Shown here: piece by piece, positions 8,992 through 18,480 of the stretch | Layout of the letters: the number at the start of each line of letters is the position of its first letter | Position numbering within the stretch: the stretch's first letter is position 1 | Source: Candidatus Eisenbacteria bacterium | GTDB taxonomy: Bacteria; Eisenbacteria; RBG-16-71-46; CAIMUX01; JAHJDP01 | Assembly (NCBI GenBank): GCA_018831195.1 | Contig: JAHJDP010000077.1 | Span: 62,001-126,000 of the forward strand | Reading direction: 5' to 3' | DNA length: 64,000 bases | The notes under the pieces: model-generated | The model's input: only the letters and a program-made list of their open reading frames with translations | Database searches by the model: none | Told to the model about the DNA's origin: nothing | Translations under genes and position numbers: made by a program

Positions 8992-9888
8992 TCACGGAGC
9001 GCTTTTCGGCGCACGCTGCACGCCGGGGGATAGACTCAACTCCTGATTCCCGGGCTCGAGCTGATAGGCCCAATAGAGATCGACTTCCTCCTGCGTCATA
9101 TCATTAATGAAGATTTTGGCGTAGCGGTCGTTGCGGGTCCAAATGACATAGGTATGTTTCGGGATCGCTTCCACCCAGCCATTGGTGGACCAGCCGTCGG
9201 CTGGAGCCCAGCCGATGATGTCCGGATCAATATATCCGGCATCCTGCAAATCGGTCGGTACATCATGACCCTCATCCGCCGCATAGATACGGTATCCGCC
9301 TTGACTGGTATATTCAAAGAAGATGTCGGCGCCGGGATCATCCCACGCGACGCGCCCGCCCAATTCCGAGAAATCAAACCCACTGGAGCCCGGGCGGACC
9401 ATGGCATTCCAAAGCGTCACGGACCCATCGGGGCGCGGTGTGTCCATGAGAAGCTCTTCGTTAAAGTCACTCTCCAGGCCTTCCCGGTCGTAGGCTTTGA
9501 TGCCGTAATACCAGGTATCCCCGTTGTCGACTTGATCATCAATGAAACAGATGAAGCCCCCATCAGGGCAACTATTCCCACTCAAACCGACCTCGCCGAT
9601 GAGCCGGTAGTGACCATCCGGTCGGGGGTTTCGATAGATCCGGTACCCCCGGAGATCCGGCTCGGTATTGGGATACCAATAAATGTAAACCTCTTCATTC
9701 CCCGTGACCGTGAACGCTCCTTGGGGCGGCGCCGGTTCCCATCCGCCGCATGAATCGACGATGATATCGTCGCAATCGTCACAGCCGGCCAATGAAGAGA
9801 TGAGGATGATCAGTCCGAACGACAGGGCCCACCGCCACATGGAGCCTTCGTTGAAGATACGCCCTTTGAATTCTCCGACCCGTTTCAT
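8992..9888 (-). CDS. Secreted lipoprotein with fibronectin type III-like domains
   Basis: A 298-residue protein with a lipoprotein signal: a hydrophobic stretch ends in SSLAGC, giving Cys35 as the lipidation site. Residues about 50-150 match a fibronectin type III fold (PNTEPDLRGYRIYR, then WYYGIKAYDREGLESD). A second domain (about 155-275) is of unknown type. The start follows an AGGAGGT site. It probably sits in the outer membrane. The DUF4384-like gene begins 71 nt downstream, so the two may form an operon. The approximately 1 kb upstream holds no gene. Confidence 0.72.
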   Translation of the reverse strand: MKRVGEFKGRIFNEGSMWRWALSFGLIILISSLAGCDDCDDIIVDSCGGWEPAPPQGAFTVTGNEEVYIYWYPNTEPDLRGYRIYRNPRPDGHYRLIGEVGLSGNSCPDGGFICFIDDQVDNGDTWYYGIKAYDREGLESDFNEELLMDTPRPDGSVTLWNAMVRPGSSGFDFSELGGRVAWDDPGADIFFEYTSQGGYRIYAADEGHDVPTDLQDAGYIDPDIIGWAPADGWSTNGWVEAIPKHTYVIWTRNDRYAKIFINDMTQEEVDLYWAYQLEPGNQELSLSPGVQRAPKSAP

Positions 9889-10849
9889 GATAGTACCTCC
9901 TGGTGTGCCGCATGGGCGCCGGCGTCATGCCCGCCCTCGGGCATCTATCTGTTGACTAATACAAGCCTCGTGCCGCTTTCTACCATCTTCGCAATAAAAT
10001 GATCCTTTATTCACGGCAAGCCTCAGAGATGAGAATACACCCGTTAGTAGATTGTCATGCTGAACGTTATGAAACGGCTCTTCGGCCACTCCTCTGGATC
10101 TGCGCTGAAAAGGGTTCGGAGCGGCCGTAAATACAAGGGCCCCATTGAGGATGGCCCATGGTGCGGTTGTGGTGATGGTGTGACACAGGATTCGATCCTT
10201 GCGACAGGGCGTGGCATCTGCGGCACAATGGGCTGAAACAAAGGGGATGAATTAAATTGGTGGGCGCTTCAGTTCCGACGACAGCCTGGACATCCCCCAT
10301 GTACTGGTCTGCAACGCCGGTTGAAATCGCCCACCAAAACGGGACGACACCAAGGGAAGCGATTGCGGGCGGAATTTTATGATCCCCGGAAAGGAAGACG
10401 GGGATCCAGGCGCCCCTGGCATCGTCCGAAAACCTATTTTAAAACCGCCGGGGGCCCGGCGGTTGAAGCCGGTTGACCGGCCGATCGAAACATCTAAAAC
10501 GCGCGAGGTCTGGATCCGAAGAACCGAAATTTTCGGTTATGATCGGAAGGTTTCAATCGGCTCGGTTCCGGCTGTCTGGAGGTCCCCCCTCCGCTCATTA
10601 ACATAAGCGATGATTGTGCCAAAACGATTTGTAAAAGCGTTGGATCTTCAACGTCTTATATGACATAAAGTTACAAAGATCCTTAGACGCGGCATGAGGA
10701 CCCGTCCCGTGATACCGGTCTCAAAAAAACAAAAGAAATAGTCCAATTTTAGAGATGATCCTGTAATGTTTTGTAGAACAATATGTTAACCAATAAACTT
10801 TATTTATAATCACATTTGTCACTCAGCGAATAAAATCGAAAGATCTGCC
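9889..10849. other. Non-coding gap of about 1 kb
   Basis: No reading frame here has a convincing start site and protein-like composition. The right part (10,620-10,850) is distinctly AT-rich. The stretch holds a sigma54-like promoter candidate at 10,606-10,621 on the minus strand. It could contain the regulatory leader of the lipoprotein gene or a small RNA, but I see no clear fold. Confidence 0.5.
10606..10621 (-). promoter_or_regulatory. Candidate sigma54 (-24/-12) promoter
   Basis: On the minus strand the sequence is TGGCAC, five bases, then TCGCT. The -24 box is a perfect match and the GG-N10-GC spacing is right; the -12 box has one mismatch from TTGCT. It reads toward the lipoprotein gene about 700 nt away. 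Two sigma54-type activators are encoded nearby, which makes such a promoter plausible. Confidence 0.3.
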
Positions 10850-10876
10850 AAAAAGCCGGCGCGAGGATCGGCCGGC
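10850..10876 (-). terminator. Rho-independent terminator after the TPR-GAF-sigma54 activator gene
   Basis: On the minus strand GCCGGC, a 10-nt loop, GCCGGC and then TTTTT lie about 33 nt downstream of the stop of the 1,039-residue activator gene. The stem is only 6 bp but is all G/C. Confidence 0.5.
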
Positions 10877-10908
10877 ACAAAAAAAAGACGGATTTGAGGG
10901 ATTGATGC

Positions 10909-13900
10909 TTACCCTTTGCGAATCTTATAAATTTTAATCTTTTTCAGCAGATTTGGATAGCTGATCTTCAGACGTCGTGCGGCCTCGGATCGGTTCCAAT
11001 CGACTTCTCTGAGACAACCCTCAATCACCCGGCGTTCCAATCTCGAGAGTTCCCCTTTGAGACCTTCGCCGGAAAGTTCAACCGGCTCATTGATAAAATC
11101 AGCGGGAAGCAGATCAGGAGCAATGACCGCTCCGTCTTCCGCCAGAACGACAAGGCGCTTGACCATTTTCTCCAGTTCGCGGACATTCCCCCGCCAGGGC
11201 GCATCCATAAAAAGACGCAGAAGCTTGCGGGAGATGCCGCGAGGGGCGCGGTGCATCTCCGCGACGGACCGCTGGAAGAAATGTTCGACCAGCAAAGGAA
11301 TATCCTCCCGCCGGTCGCGAAGGGGCGGGATTGTCACGATAAAATCGTTCATCCGATAGTAGAGATCTTCCAGGAACTCGCCCTTCTCGATTGATTCGCG
11401 AAGCTGCGCATTGGTGGCGCATAGAACACGCGCGTTGACCTTTGACCATTTATTCGACCCGACAGGACGAATCTCCCGCTGATCGAGAACATGCAGCAAT
11501 TTTGCCTGGAGGGTCGGTGACGTCTTATCGACCTCATCCAGGAACAATGTTCCACCTTCCGCCTCTTCAAAAAGACCCTTCCGGGATTGAGTGGCGCCGG
11601 TGAAAGCTCCCTTCACAAAACCAAACAGCTCGCTTTCCAGAAGGGTTTCGGGCAGCGCCGCGCAATTCACTTGCAGGAACGGCCCGTCTCTTCTCGTTGG
11701 ATTGGCGTCATGAATGCACCGCGCTAATAGGCCCTTGCCCGTTCCCGTTTCGCCCATGAGGAGAATAGTGACATCGGAAGACTGGATCCTCTCCAGCAGC
11801 TTCAGAGAGCGGCGGAGTTTCGGATCGCGCGTGATAAAATCGGTGAAGAAGTGATTCTCCCGATCATTCGCCGTCTCGCGTTGCCTTACCCTGTCGGCCA
11901 GCGCCATAGAGGCCAAACTTCCGACAAGAGAGAGAAGACGAACATCGGAATCGCCGTACGACCCGCGAAGATTCTTCAGTCCCCTATCAAGATAGAGAAG
12001 CCCCTGATGCTGGCCGGCAATATCCAAACGTAGGGCGACCAGCGAACGGACATCGGCGAAGTGGCTGCCGGCATACTGAACAAACCGGGGATCATGTGTG
12101 AGATCGGTGGCGAGGCAAAGATGCCGGCCCGCCTCAGGCCGGATATACTCCCAAATCCTTTGTGAAATCTGCTCCGCCGTCCTCCGAGGAAGCCCGGAGA
12201 CGTTTTCGACCATCGGTTTTCCATGATCATAAAAGGCGAGGAAACCGCGGTCCGAGCGGATATGACCAAGGGCGAATTCCAAGACGCGGCTGATCCGTTC
12301 AGACCCCGAGGATCCCATCCAGACAAGATTCCACTCCTCCGCCGCGCGCAATTCGGGCGCATCGAGGAGAGCATCTTCGGCCGATTGTTCTTCCAATCGA
12401 GTCCGGATCTTTTCAAGAGATTCAACAAGTTCGACGCGCCCGATCCGTTCTGCGGCTTGATAGGCGCGGGACAATTTCTCCAGGGCGCCCGCCAGCCGGC
12501 CGGCGTCACCCTCGAGACTCGCGATTTCCGCCATGAGTTCAACCGACTTGGGAGAGAGGTCCATCTTCTCCATCGCCCGGAAGGCGGCGTCGAGCAGCCG
12601 CCAGGCCCGGTGAAGTTCTTGGCCTTCGTCGGATGCGCCGAATAGACGCACCGACCGGATGATGAATTTCGCATATCGGACCTGAAGGATAGTCCGTTCG
12701 AGGATATCGGGACCATTTTCAAGGATCTCGACGGCGGCGGCATAGATCCGCCCGGCTGATTCGAGAACGCCGCTCTGTTCCAGAACCTGCGCCAAAACGC
12801 CCATCCCCGCTCCCATGTCGGGCATATATTCCAGATGGTGACTGATGGAAATGCTTTCCCAGGCCAGACTGTAGGCGTCGCGTAAATTCCCCCGCTCCAC
12901 TTCAACGTGCGCAAGGCGATGGGCAAGCTCCGCGACCATATCGCCCCTTGGCGCCAGCTTTCTTGCATCCGCCAAAGCGGGGACGAGGAGATCTCCCGCC
13001 TCCTTTATACTGCTGCGCTCAAGATGGAGATCCGATTGAAATTCGATCGCCAGGAGACGTTCACGATGAAAGGCGTGCTGTGTCGCGAGGGTCAGCGCCT
13101 CGCCAAAATGATACTCGGCCTGCGCCGCCTGACCCAGCCGGTGACGCAACCATCCGGCGGCCAAATGGACCTTGGTCAGGAAGGCGAGATTGTTGATATC
13201 CTTTGCGATTGTGAAAGCTCTGTTAATATGTGTTTGTGCTTGCGCCCACTCGCCTATCTTGGTCTCAAGGATGGCGAGATTCAGCGAACAGAACCCCACC
13301 CTCGCATAGTGGCCCAGTTCTTCGGAAATCGTTAACGCCCGTGAAAAGGCATCCTTCGCTTCATTCCAACGGGGCGTGTTCTTTAATAACAATCCAAGAT
13401 TGTTCAAACACCTCGCGACGCCCTCGCGATGGCCGATCCGGCGGAAAGAATAAAGCGCGCTTTTGAAAGCCTCTTGCGCTTTTTCAACCTCTCCCAGCCG
13501 GTTGTAGGCTCGTCCCAGGGTATGTTCAAGGACGGCCAGTTCCTCATGTTCGTTCGAGGAGCGGAGACGCTCGTAGGCTTGCAGACCGAGACGGAGCGAA
13601 CCCTGATAATCGCCGCGTACAACGCAAATCTGCGCCTCTCGCGCCCAGATTTTTCCTTCAAGAACCGGATCGGGTGAAGCCCCAAGGGATTCCTGAGCCC
13701 TGCGGATCGCTACGAGGGCATTGTCCAACTGGCCCCGGCGGCGGAGACATTCAGCAATCTTCAATTCGGTCTGGGTAAGATAATCGAACTCTTCGGTTGA
13801 ATCCAGGAGGGCGAGAGCACGCTCATAATACGTCTGGGCGTTTGAGAATTGATCGGCTGAGAAATGAAGATCACCTAAACGTACAAGCCGGACGCCCTCA

Positions 13901-14028
13901 CCCAGTTCTCGAACATCCCGTTGAGGGCTGCTCGGAGAGCTCGGCCGGCCGGAGGAGCCTTCAGTCTCTCCAGGCCCAAATATGGTGCCTTTCTCGTCCA
14001 TGCAGGGGGGACCCTTTCCAACAACCAT
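10909..14028 (-). CDS. TPR-GAF-AAA sigma54-dependent transcriptional activator
   Basis: A 1,039-residue regulator. Residues about 40-470 are tetratricopeptide-like repeats, about 570-710 a GAF sensor domain, about 735-965 a sigma54-activating AAA+ domain, and about 985-1035 a Fis-type helix-turn-helix. The AAA part has Walker A GETGTGKG, the GAFTGA loop that contacts sigma54 and Walker B TLFLDEVD. It has no receiver domain, so it is not controlled by a phosphorelay in the usual way; TPR repeats and GAF should sense a partner or ligand. The start is uncertain: another ATG lies 27 nt downstream. The gene seems monocistronic and ends at a terminator. Its targets are unknown. Confidence 0.88.
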   Translation of the reverse strand: MVVGKGPPCMDEKGTIFGPGETEGSSGRPSSPSSPQRDVRELGEGVRLVRLGDLHFSADQFSNAQTYYERALALLDSTEEFDYLTQTELKIAECLRRRGQLDNALVAIRRAQESLGASPDPVLEGKIWAREAQICVVRGDYQGSLRLGLQAYERLRSSNEHEELAVLEHTLGRAYNRLGEVEKAQEAFKSALYSFRRIGHREGVARCLNNLGLLLKNTPRWNEAKDAFSRALTISEELGHYARVGFCSLNLAILETKIGEWAQAQTHINRAFTIAKDINNLAFLTKVHLAAGWLRHRLGQAAQAEYHFGEALTLATQHAFHRERLLAIEFQSDLHLERSSIKEAGDLLVPALADARKLAPRGDMVAELAHRLAHVEVERGNLRDAYSLAWESISISHHLEYMPDMGAGMGVLAQVLEQSGVLESAGRIYAAAVEILENGPDILERTILQVRYAKFIIRSVRLFGASDEGQELHRAWRLLDAAFRAMEKMDLSPKSVELMAEIASLEGDAGRLAGALEKLSRAYQAAERIGRVELVESLEKIRTRLEEQSAEDALLDAPELRAAEEWNLVWMGSSGSERISRVLEFALGHIRSDRGFLAFYDHGKPMVENVSGLPRRTAEQISQRIWEYIRPEAGRHLCLATDLTHDPRFVQYAGSHFADVRSLVALRLDIAGQHQGLLYLDRGLKNLRGSYGDSDVRLLSLVGSLASMALADRVRQRETANDRENHFFTDFITRDPKLRRSLKLLERIQSSDVTILLMGETGTGKGLLARCIHDANPTRRDGPFLQVNCAALPETLLESELFGFVKGAFTGATQSRKGLFEEAEGGTLFLDEVDKTSPTLQAKLLHVLDQREIRPVGSNKWSKVNARVLCATNAQLRESIEKGEFLEDLYYRMNDFIVTIPPLRDRREDIPLLVEHFFQRSVAEMHRAPRGISRKLLRLFMDAPWRGNVRELEKMVKRLVVLAEDGAVIAPDLLPADFINEPVELSGEGLKGELSRLERRVIEGCLREVDWNRSEAARRLKISYPNLLKKIKIYKIRKG

Positions 14029-14034
14029 CCATGG

Positions 14035-14304
14035 CTACAGTCCGAGAACTCTTACGATTCGAATCAGAGTGACAGCAATGATCACGGTGAGTTCATCCTC
14101 ATCCGGATCACCGTCATGGTTGTCATGCCCTGACCCGATCTCATCGGGCCCATGGCCGACAGTATCCGTCGGCGAGGCGTCATCTCCCAAGCCAGGCGGG
14201 ATACCGGCGGCCCACACGGGCGCCATGTACCCTGCCAGCATGAAACTCAGTATGAGAAGTATACCAATGAGATGAAGGTGGGATTTTCTGGATTTATTAA
14301 GCAT
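14035..14304 (-). CDS. Small exported hypothetical protein
   Basis: An 89-residue protein with a clear signal peptide (hydrophobic core about 10-30, ending in VWA), a middle part rich in Asp, Gly and His, and a hydrophobic end (ELTVIIAVTLIRIVRVLGL). It matches no family I recognise. The start at 14304 has a GGGAGTGGA site. It lies just upstream of the TPR-GAF activator with only 6 nt between stop and the activator start, so the two could be cotranscribed. The acidic His-rich stretch might bind metal. Confidence 0.55.
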   Translation of the reverse strand: MLNKSRKSHLHLIGILLILSFMLAGYMAPVWAAGIPPGLGDDASPTDTVGHGPDEIGSGHDNHDGDPDEDELTVIIAVTLIRIVRVLGL

Positions 14305-14509
14305 GGCGTCCACTCCCAGGCGGAAAATAGAACGAATCAACTACCTGCCACGCACCAAGCAGGTTCGACGAGGGGGGACTCGATCAAAGCGTCAATGGGG
14401 CCTCTCCGCGACCACCAGAGGATAACACTCCTGTGACACTCATAATTATTATAGTCCCGTTCATCGGATTAGCAAAGCTTTTTCCACCTATCAAAAGAGG
14501 CAAGAATCC

Positions 14510-14926
14510 TTACAGCAGATAATCTTCGATGTCCCCTCTTCTTTGTTTTTCGGCCCGCTGGATCGATTTCCCCAGAAATGCCGCTCTTCGCTGTAAGGGG
14601 TCTTCCGCCTCCTTACCCTGCCAAATACCGCTCAAGGCGGATAATAGAATCCCGGCCTCCGGCGCCGGCTTTTCGGCAGGTCCATACAGGATTTGCCGTC
14701 CCTTCCTCTTGCCTTGAACCAGACCGGCGTCTCGCAGCCTTTTAAGATGATGCGAGACATCGGGTTGACTGACTTCAAACAATTCCACCAGTTCGCCGAC
14801 GGGACGCGGCCGCTCAAAAACAGCGTGCAGAATCCGCAACCGGATGGGATCTCCCATCGCCCTTAGGATCTGGAGGATGGTTTCCGTTTCGCTCTTCAGT
14901 AAATTATCTGCCATCTGGTTCGCCAT
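14510..14926 (-). CDS. ArsR-type winged-helix regulator
   Basis: A 138-residue DNA-binding protein. Residues about 18-90 match an ArsR/SmtB winged helix (LRAMGDPIRLRILH, then ELVELFEVSQPDVSHHLKRLRDAGLV, then GRQILYG). The classic metal-binding ELCVC motif is absent, so it may sense something other than a metal. The C-terminal 45 residues are charged and helical. The start at 14926 is preceded by a GGAG; two in-frame ATGs lie close by. About 300 bp without visible genes separate it from the divergent rlmN gene. Confidence 0.8.
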   Translation of the reverse strand: MANQMADNLLKSETETILQILRAMGDPIRLRILHAVFERPRPVGELVELFEVSQPDVSHHLKRLRDAGLVQGKRKGRQILYGPAEKPAPEAGILLSALSGIWQGKEAEDPLQRRAAFLGKSIQRAEKQRRGDIEDYLL

Positions 14927-15224
14927 GATGTCAACGCTCCAACCTCCACTGGATACGAAACGCCCGGACACAAAAACCCGTGACAGGTTTCTATACTGAT
15001 GCGGCGACCGAACCCACTACCAAGCTAGTTGGATCGGCTAGTCTCTTCAAGCAAGGAAGATCATGAGAGATGCAGCATTCTGGACGCTTGCCCCCGTGAT
15101 GTCTAAGATGTCCAAGATGGAGCTTGGGGAAATAGATTTCGATCGGGCCCGGGATGGCTGGTGATAGCAAAATGATGGAAGTTGAGCGGCTAAAAGTTGG
15201 ATCGCCCAAAGGAAGGTGGCTCGT

Positions 15225-16319
15225 ATGACAAGGCCGGTTGTTTCAGGATCCCGCCCGATCCGTCTCTTGGGATTGACCCTATCCGAGATCGCCGGCCTAC
15301 CCGAACTGGAGGGCCAACCGGACTATCGATCCGGACAACTTGGTTCCTGGCTCTTCGCGAGGGGGGTCCAGCGCTGGGACGATATGACCGACCTGCCCCG
15401 CTCGCTGCGGGATCGACTCTCCCGGAGTCTCGACATCTCCCGCGATCCGGTCGTCCTGCGAACGGAAGATCCAAATGGGGAAGCGGTCAAATTCCTTATC
15501 CAATTACGGGACCATCGATCTGTTGAGGCGGTCCTCATCCAGGGACGCCGTCAAACCTTCTGCGTCAGCAGTCAAGCGGGGTGCGCCTATGGTTGTACAT
15601 TCTGCGCCACCGCCAAGATGGGGCCGGGGCGCAATCTGACCGCGGCGGAGATCATCTCCCAGGTTCTTCAATTGCGGGATGAAATCCGCAAACAGGGCCG
15701 GACCGACAGCTTCAACCTCGTTTTTATGGGGATGGGGGAACCTCTGGCCAATCTGACGGAAGTTATACAATCTCTGCGCATCCTTCAGGATCCCTCCGGA
15801 TTCGCGATCGGGCGGCGGCGGATTACGATCTCCACGGTGGGGCTTCCCCATGAAATCCGCAAACTCTCGCAGGAACCAGTGGCTCCACGGCTGGCCTTTT
15901 CTCTCTCGGCCACGACCCCCGAAACACGCCGGGAATTGATGCCGGTGGAGAAAAAGTATTCCTTTACGGAAGTTTTAAATGCGATGAGAGAATACAAAAA
16001 GGCCACGGGCCAGCGGATTACATTGGAGTATGTCTTGATAAAAGATGTCAACGACGCTCGGGACGATGCGGCGCGCTTACGAAGGATCGCGGAAGAAACG
16101 GGCGCCAAGGTTAATGTCATCGCCTTCAACGCCCATGCTTTGACAAAACATGAAACACCTCTTCCTGAGGTTATGGAAGCTTTTTTGGAGGTCCTAAAAC
16201 CCTTGCACTCGCCGGTCACCGTCCGGCATAGCCGCGGCAGCCGCATCCAAGCGGCGTGCGGACAATTGCTCGCGGAGACGACGGGGTTTTTGCCGGGCGC
16301 GGAAACACCGTCACCATGA
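15225..16319 (+). CDS. rlmN: 23S rRNA (adenine-2503-C2)-methyltransferase RlmN
   Basis: A 364-residue radical SAM enzyme that methylates C2 of A2503 in 23S rRNA, and A37 of some tRNAs. The radical SAM cluster motif CAYGCTFC is present, as are MGMGEPLAN, TISTVG, SLSATTP and the C-terminal RGSRIQAACGQL block that carries the second catalytic Cys. The ATG at 15225 has a GGAAGG site; a GTG 9 nt upstream is in frame but lies inside that site. The stop overlaps the kinase start (ATGA), so rlmN heads a translationally coupled set with the two-component genes. Confidence 0.93.
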   Translation: MTRPVVSGSRPIRLLGLTLSEIAGLPELEGQPDYRSGQLGSWLFARGVQRWDDMTDLPRSLRDRLSRSLDISRDPVVLRTEDPNGEAVKFLIQLRDHRSVEAVLIQGRRQTFCVSSQAGCAYGCTFCATAKMGPGRNLTAAEIISQVLQLRDEIRKQGRTDSFNLVFMGMGEPLANLTEVIQSLRILQDPSGFAIGRRRITISTVGLPHEIRKLSQEPVAPRLAFSLSATTPETRRELMPVEKKYSFTEVLNAMREYKKATGQRITLEYVLIKDVNDARDDAARLRRIAEETGAKVNVIAFNAHALTKHETPLPEVMEAFLEVLKPLHSPVTVRHSRGSRIQAACGQLLAETTGFLPGAETPSP

Positions 16320-17824
16320 GGCTCTTCAGCTCACTCCGATCGCGCATCCTGGCCTTGGTTCTGGCGTCGGCGCTCCTTCCGCTCACCCTGCTCTCGTTCG
16401 TCCTGGCGCGCGAGACAAAGGATTTGTTGACACTCTGGCAGCCGATCCGGCTCAACCGCGGCCTGTCCGCCTCCCTGGAAACGCAGAGGATATTGTTAAA
16501 CACACAGGGAGAAACCCAGGGGAATTGGGTGGAGCGGCTGGCTTCGGGCGGCATCGACTCCGCATCGATTCCTGCCGGTTATTTGATCCAGAGCCCCCGT
16601 GGAGCGCAGACCCTCCCGCCCACGCTGGCCGGGCGCGTCGAGGAGCGCCTGCCGGCAGACCGGCCGGGATTGACCGGGCCCGAACCCCCTTTCCGCATTC
16701 TATATCTGCCGGCGCCCGATGGGGATTACCTGGTCGCCGCCGCCAGAAACAGAACGGATCCCCCGACGGCTCCGGATTGGACTCTCATCGCCCGCCGCTT
16801 TCCGGCGGGCACCCTTGAACGCCTTGAGGAGTTGGGACGGGATATCGCCTATCTCAATCGCTTGGAGGAGATCACCGCCGTCGCGGGCACGGCGCTGGGT
16901 ATTATGGTTCTCGCCATTGCGTCGCTGGCCGCGATCGTGGCCATCCTTCTCGCCTTTTTCTTGGCACGCAGCGTGACGCGGCCGGTGGAAGAATTGGCGC
17001 GGGGTATGGCGCAGCTGGGCGAAGGGGATCCCTTGCCACCGGTCCATCCCCGCGGCGCCACAGAGGTCCGGTTCCTCGCCATCGCCTTCAACCGTCTCTC
17101 ATCGCAGCTGAAAGAGGCACAGGCTCGATTGGCCGCGCAGAGCCGATCATTGGGGTTTCGTGATTCGGCCCGCCATGTGGCGCACGAGACAAAAAACGCC
17201 TTAACACCGATCCTCAGCGCCTTGGGTGTTCTAAAGCCCCACTTGGAGCCGGCGGGAGAGGCGCCGAACCGGGCGCTGAGACTTATTGAGGCGGAAGCAG
17301 CGCGATTGGAGCGGCTGGCTGCGGCCTTTTCGCGTTTGGGGCATCTCCCCCCTCCCCAACCCCAATGGATCAACCCCATCGATTCCCTGCGCCGGGCGCT
17401 GAGTCTCTATCTCCCACCCGCCATTTCCATCACTCCAGATGATTTGGGAAATCTCACCGGGGCGGGACCCGGAATGAGCCGGGTTCTCATCGATCCCGAA
17501 AGCCTTGATGCTGTTTGGGTCAATTTGGTGAAAAACGCCGCGGAAGCGATGCCGGAAGGAGGATCAATCCGTCTGGAAATATGGAATGATGGCGAGGATG
17601 AACATCCGTCTTTACATATCGTTTTAATCGACAGCGGTCCCGGCCTGCCCAAGGGGGGTGAAACCCGGCTCTTTGAACCGGGCTATACAACCAAGAATGA
17701 GGGATCGGGATTGGGTCTCTATGTTTCCCGGCTCTTGCTGCGGGCGGCCGGCGGTGACCTGAAACTTGAACCGGATCCCCAGGGGGGAGCGCGGGCGCAT
17801 GTCGTCTTGCGACTGACACTTTGA
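16316..17824 (+). CDS. NtrB/NtrY-like sensor histidine kinase
   Basis: A 502-residue membrane kinase. One transmembrane segment (about 10-32), a periplasmic sensor region (about 35-195) and a second segment (about 200-228) lead into a HAMP domain (about 228-285). The phosphoacceptor helix carries ARHVAHETKNALTPI near residue 305, and the ATPase domain has N box NLVKNAAEAMPEG, DSGPGLP and GSGLGLYVSRLL. The His-Glu-x-Lys-Asn box is typical of NtrB/NtrY kinases that pair with NtrC-type regulators. The start overlaps the rlmN stop by 4 nt. The partner regulator follows 38 nt downstream but is frameshifted. Confidence 0.88.
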   Translation: MRLFSSLRSRILALVLASALLPLTLLSFVLARETKDLLTLWQPIRLNRGLSASLETQRILLNTQGETQGNWVERLASGGIDSASIPAGYLIQSPRGAQTLPPTLAGRVEERLPADRPGLTGPEPPFRILYLPAPDGDYLVAAARNRTDPPTAPDWTLIARRFPAGTLERLEELGRDIAYLNRLEEITAVAGTALGIMVLAIASLAAIVAILLAFFLARSVTRPVEELARGMAQLGEGDPLPPVHPRGATEVRFLAIAFNRLSSQLKEAQARLAAQSRSLGFRDSARHVAHETKNALTPILSALGVLKPHLEPAGEAPNRALRLIEAEAARLERLAAAFSRLGHLPPPQPQWINPIDSLRRALSLYLPPAISITPDDLGNLTGAGPGMSRVLIDPESLDAVWVNLVKNAAEAMPEGGSIRLEIWNDGEDEHPSLHIVLIDSGPGLPKGGETRLFEPGYTTKNEGSGLGLYVSRLLLRAAGGDLKLEPDPQGGARAHVVLRLTL

Positions 17825-17862
17825 GATAGACACTCTGTGACAGACATTTTGAGGAACCGAGA

Positions 17863-18480
17863 ATGCAAAAACCACAGCTCCTCATCGTGGATGATGAGGA
17901 ACGGATTCGGGAAGGCCTTCAATTGGTGTTGGAGCCGATGGGCCTGGAGGTTGTTTGCGCCGGCAGCGCGGAAGAGGGATTGGAGGCTCTGCAGAGCCAC
18001 TCTATCAATATCATCCTCATGGATCTTTACCTTCCCGGAATGAACGGCATCGAGGCTTTGGAAAGGATCGTGCGGGATCATCCCCAAATCCCCTGTATCA
18101 TGATTTCCGGACAGGGCGGCATCGCCGATGCGGTTCGCGCCGTTCAACTCGGCGCCTTTGATTTTATCGAGAAGCCGGTCCAGCCCAATCGCCTCGCGGT
18201 AACTATTGAGAAGGCTCTACGCCACCACAAGATCCTCAATGAACTGAAAGCGCACCGGGATGAAATACGCCGGGAATGGCAACTGGTGGGATCCTGCCCT
18301 GCCATGAAAAAACTCAAGGCCGAAATTTCCAGGTCCGCGCCCAGTACAGGATGGGTCTTGATCGAAGGTGAAAATGGAACGGGGAGGAACTGGTGGCGCG
18401 TCTTATCCATGAAGAGAGCGCGCGGCGGGACCAGCCCTTCATCCGTCTCAACAGCGCCGCCCTCCCCACTGAGCTGGTAG
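17863..18480 (+). pseudogene. NtrC-like response regulator, N-terminal part (frameshifted)
   Basis: The first part of a sigma54-type response regulator. Residues 1-120 form a receiver domain with the acidic pocket VDDEE, phosphoacceptor Asp in ILMDLYLPG near residue 53, the SGQ switch and a KP pair. The AAA+ domain begins near residue 145 and breaks in the Walker A loop: GENGTG is followed by RNWWRVL instead of KELVARL. Losing one base in the run at about 18,381-18,388 explains this, since the expected protein continues in the next frame. As read here the product would end at 18480 without ATPase activity. Either the gene is recently inactivated or the base is a sequencing error. Confidence 0.8.

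Noticed and set aside
11976-12968. 330-codon frame inside the TPR-GAF activator gene
   Set aside because: Same strand but other phase; Ser/Arg/Trp-rich shadow without protein character.
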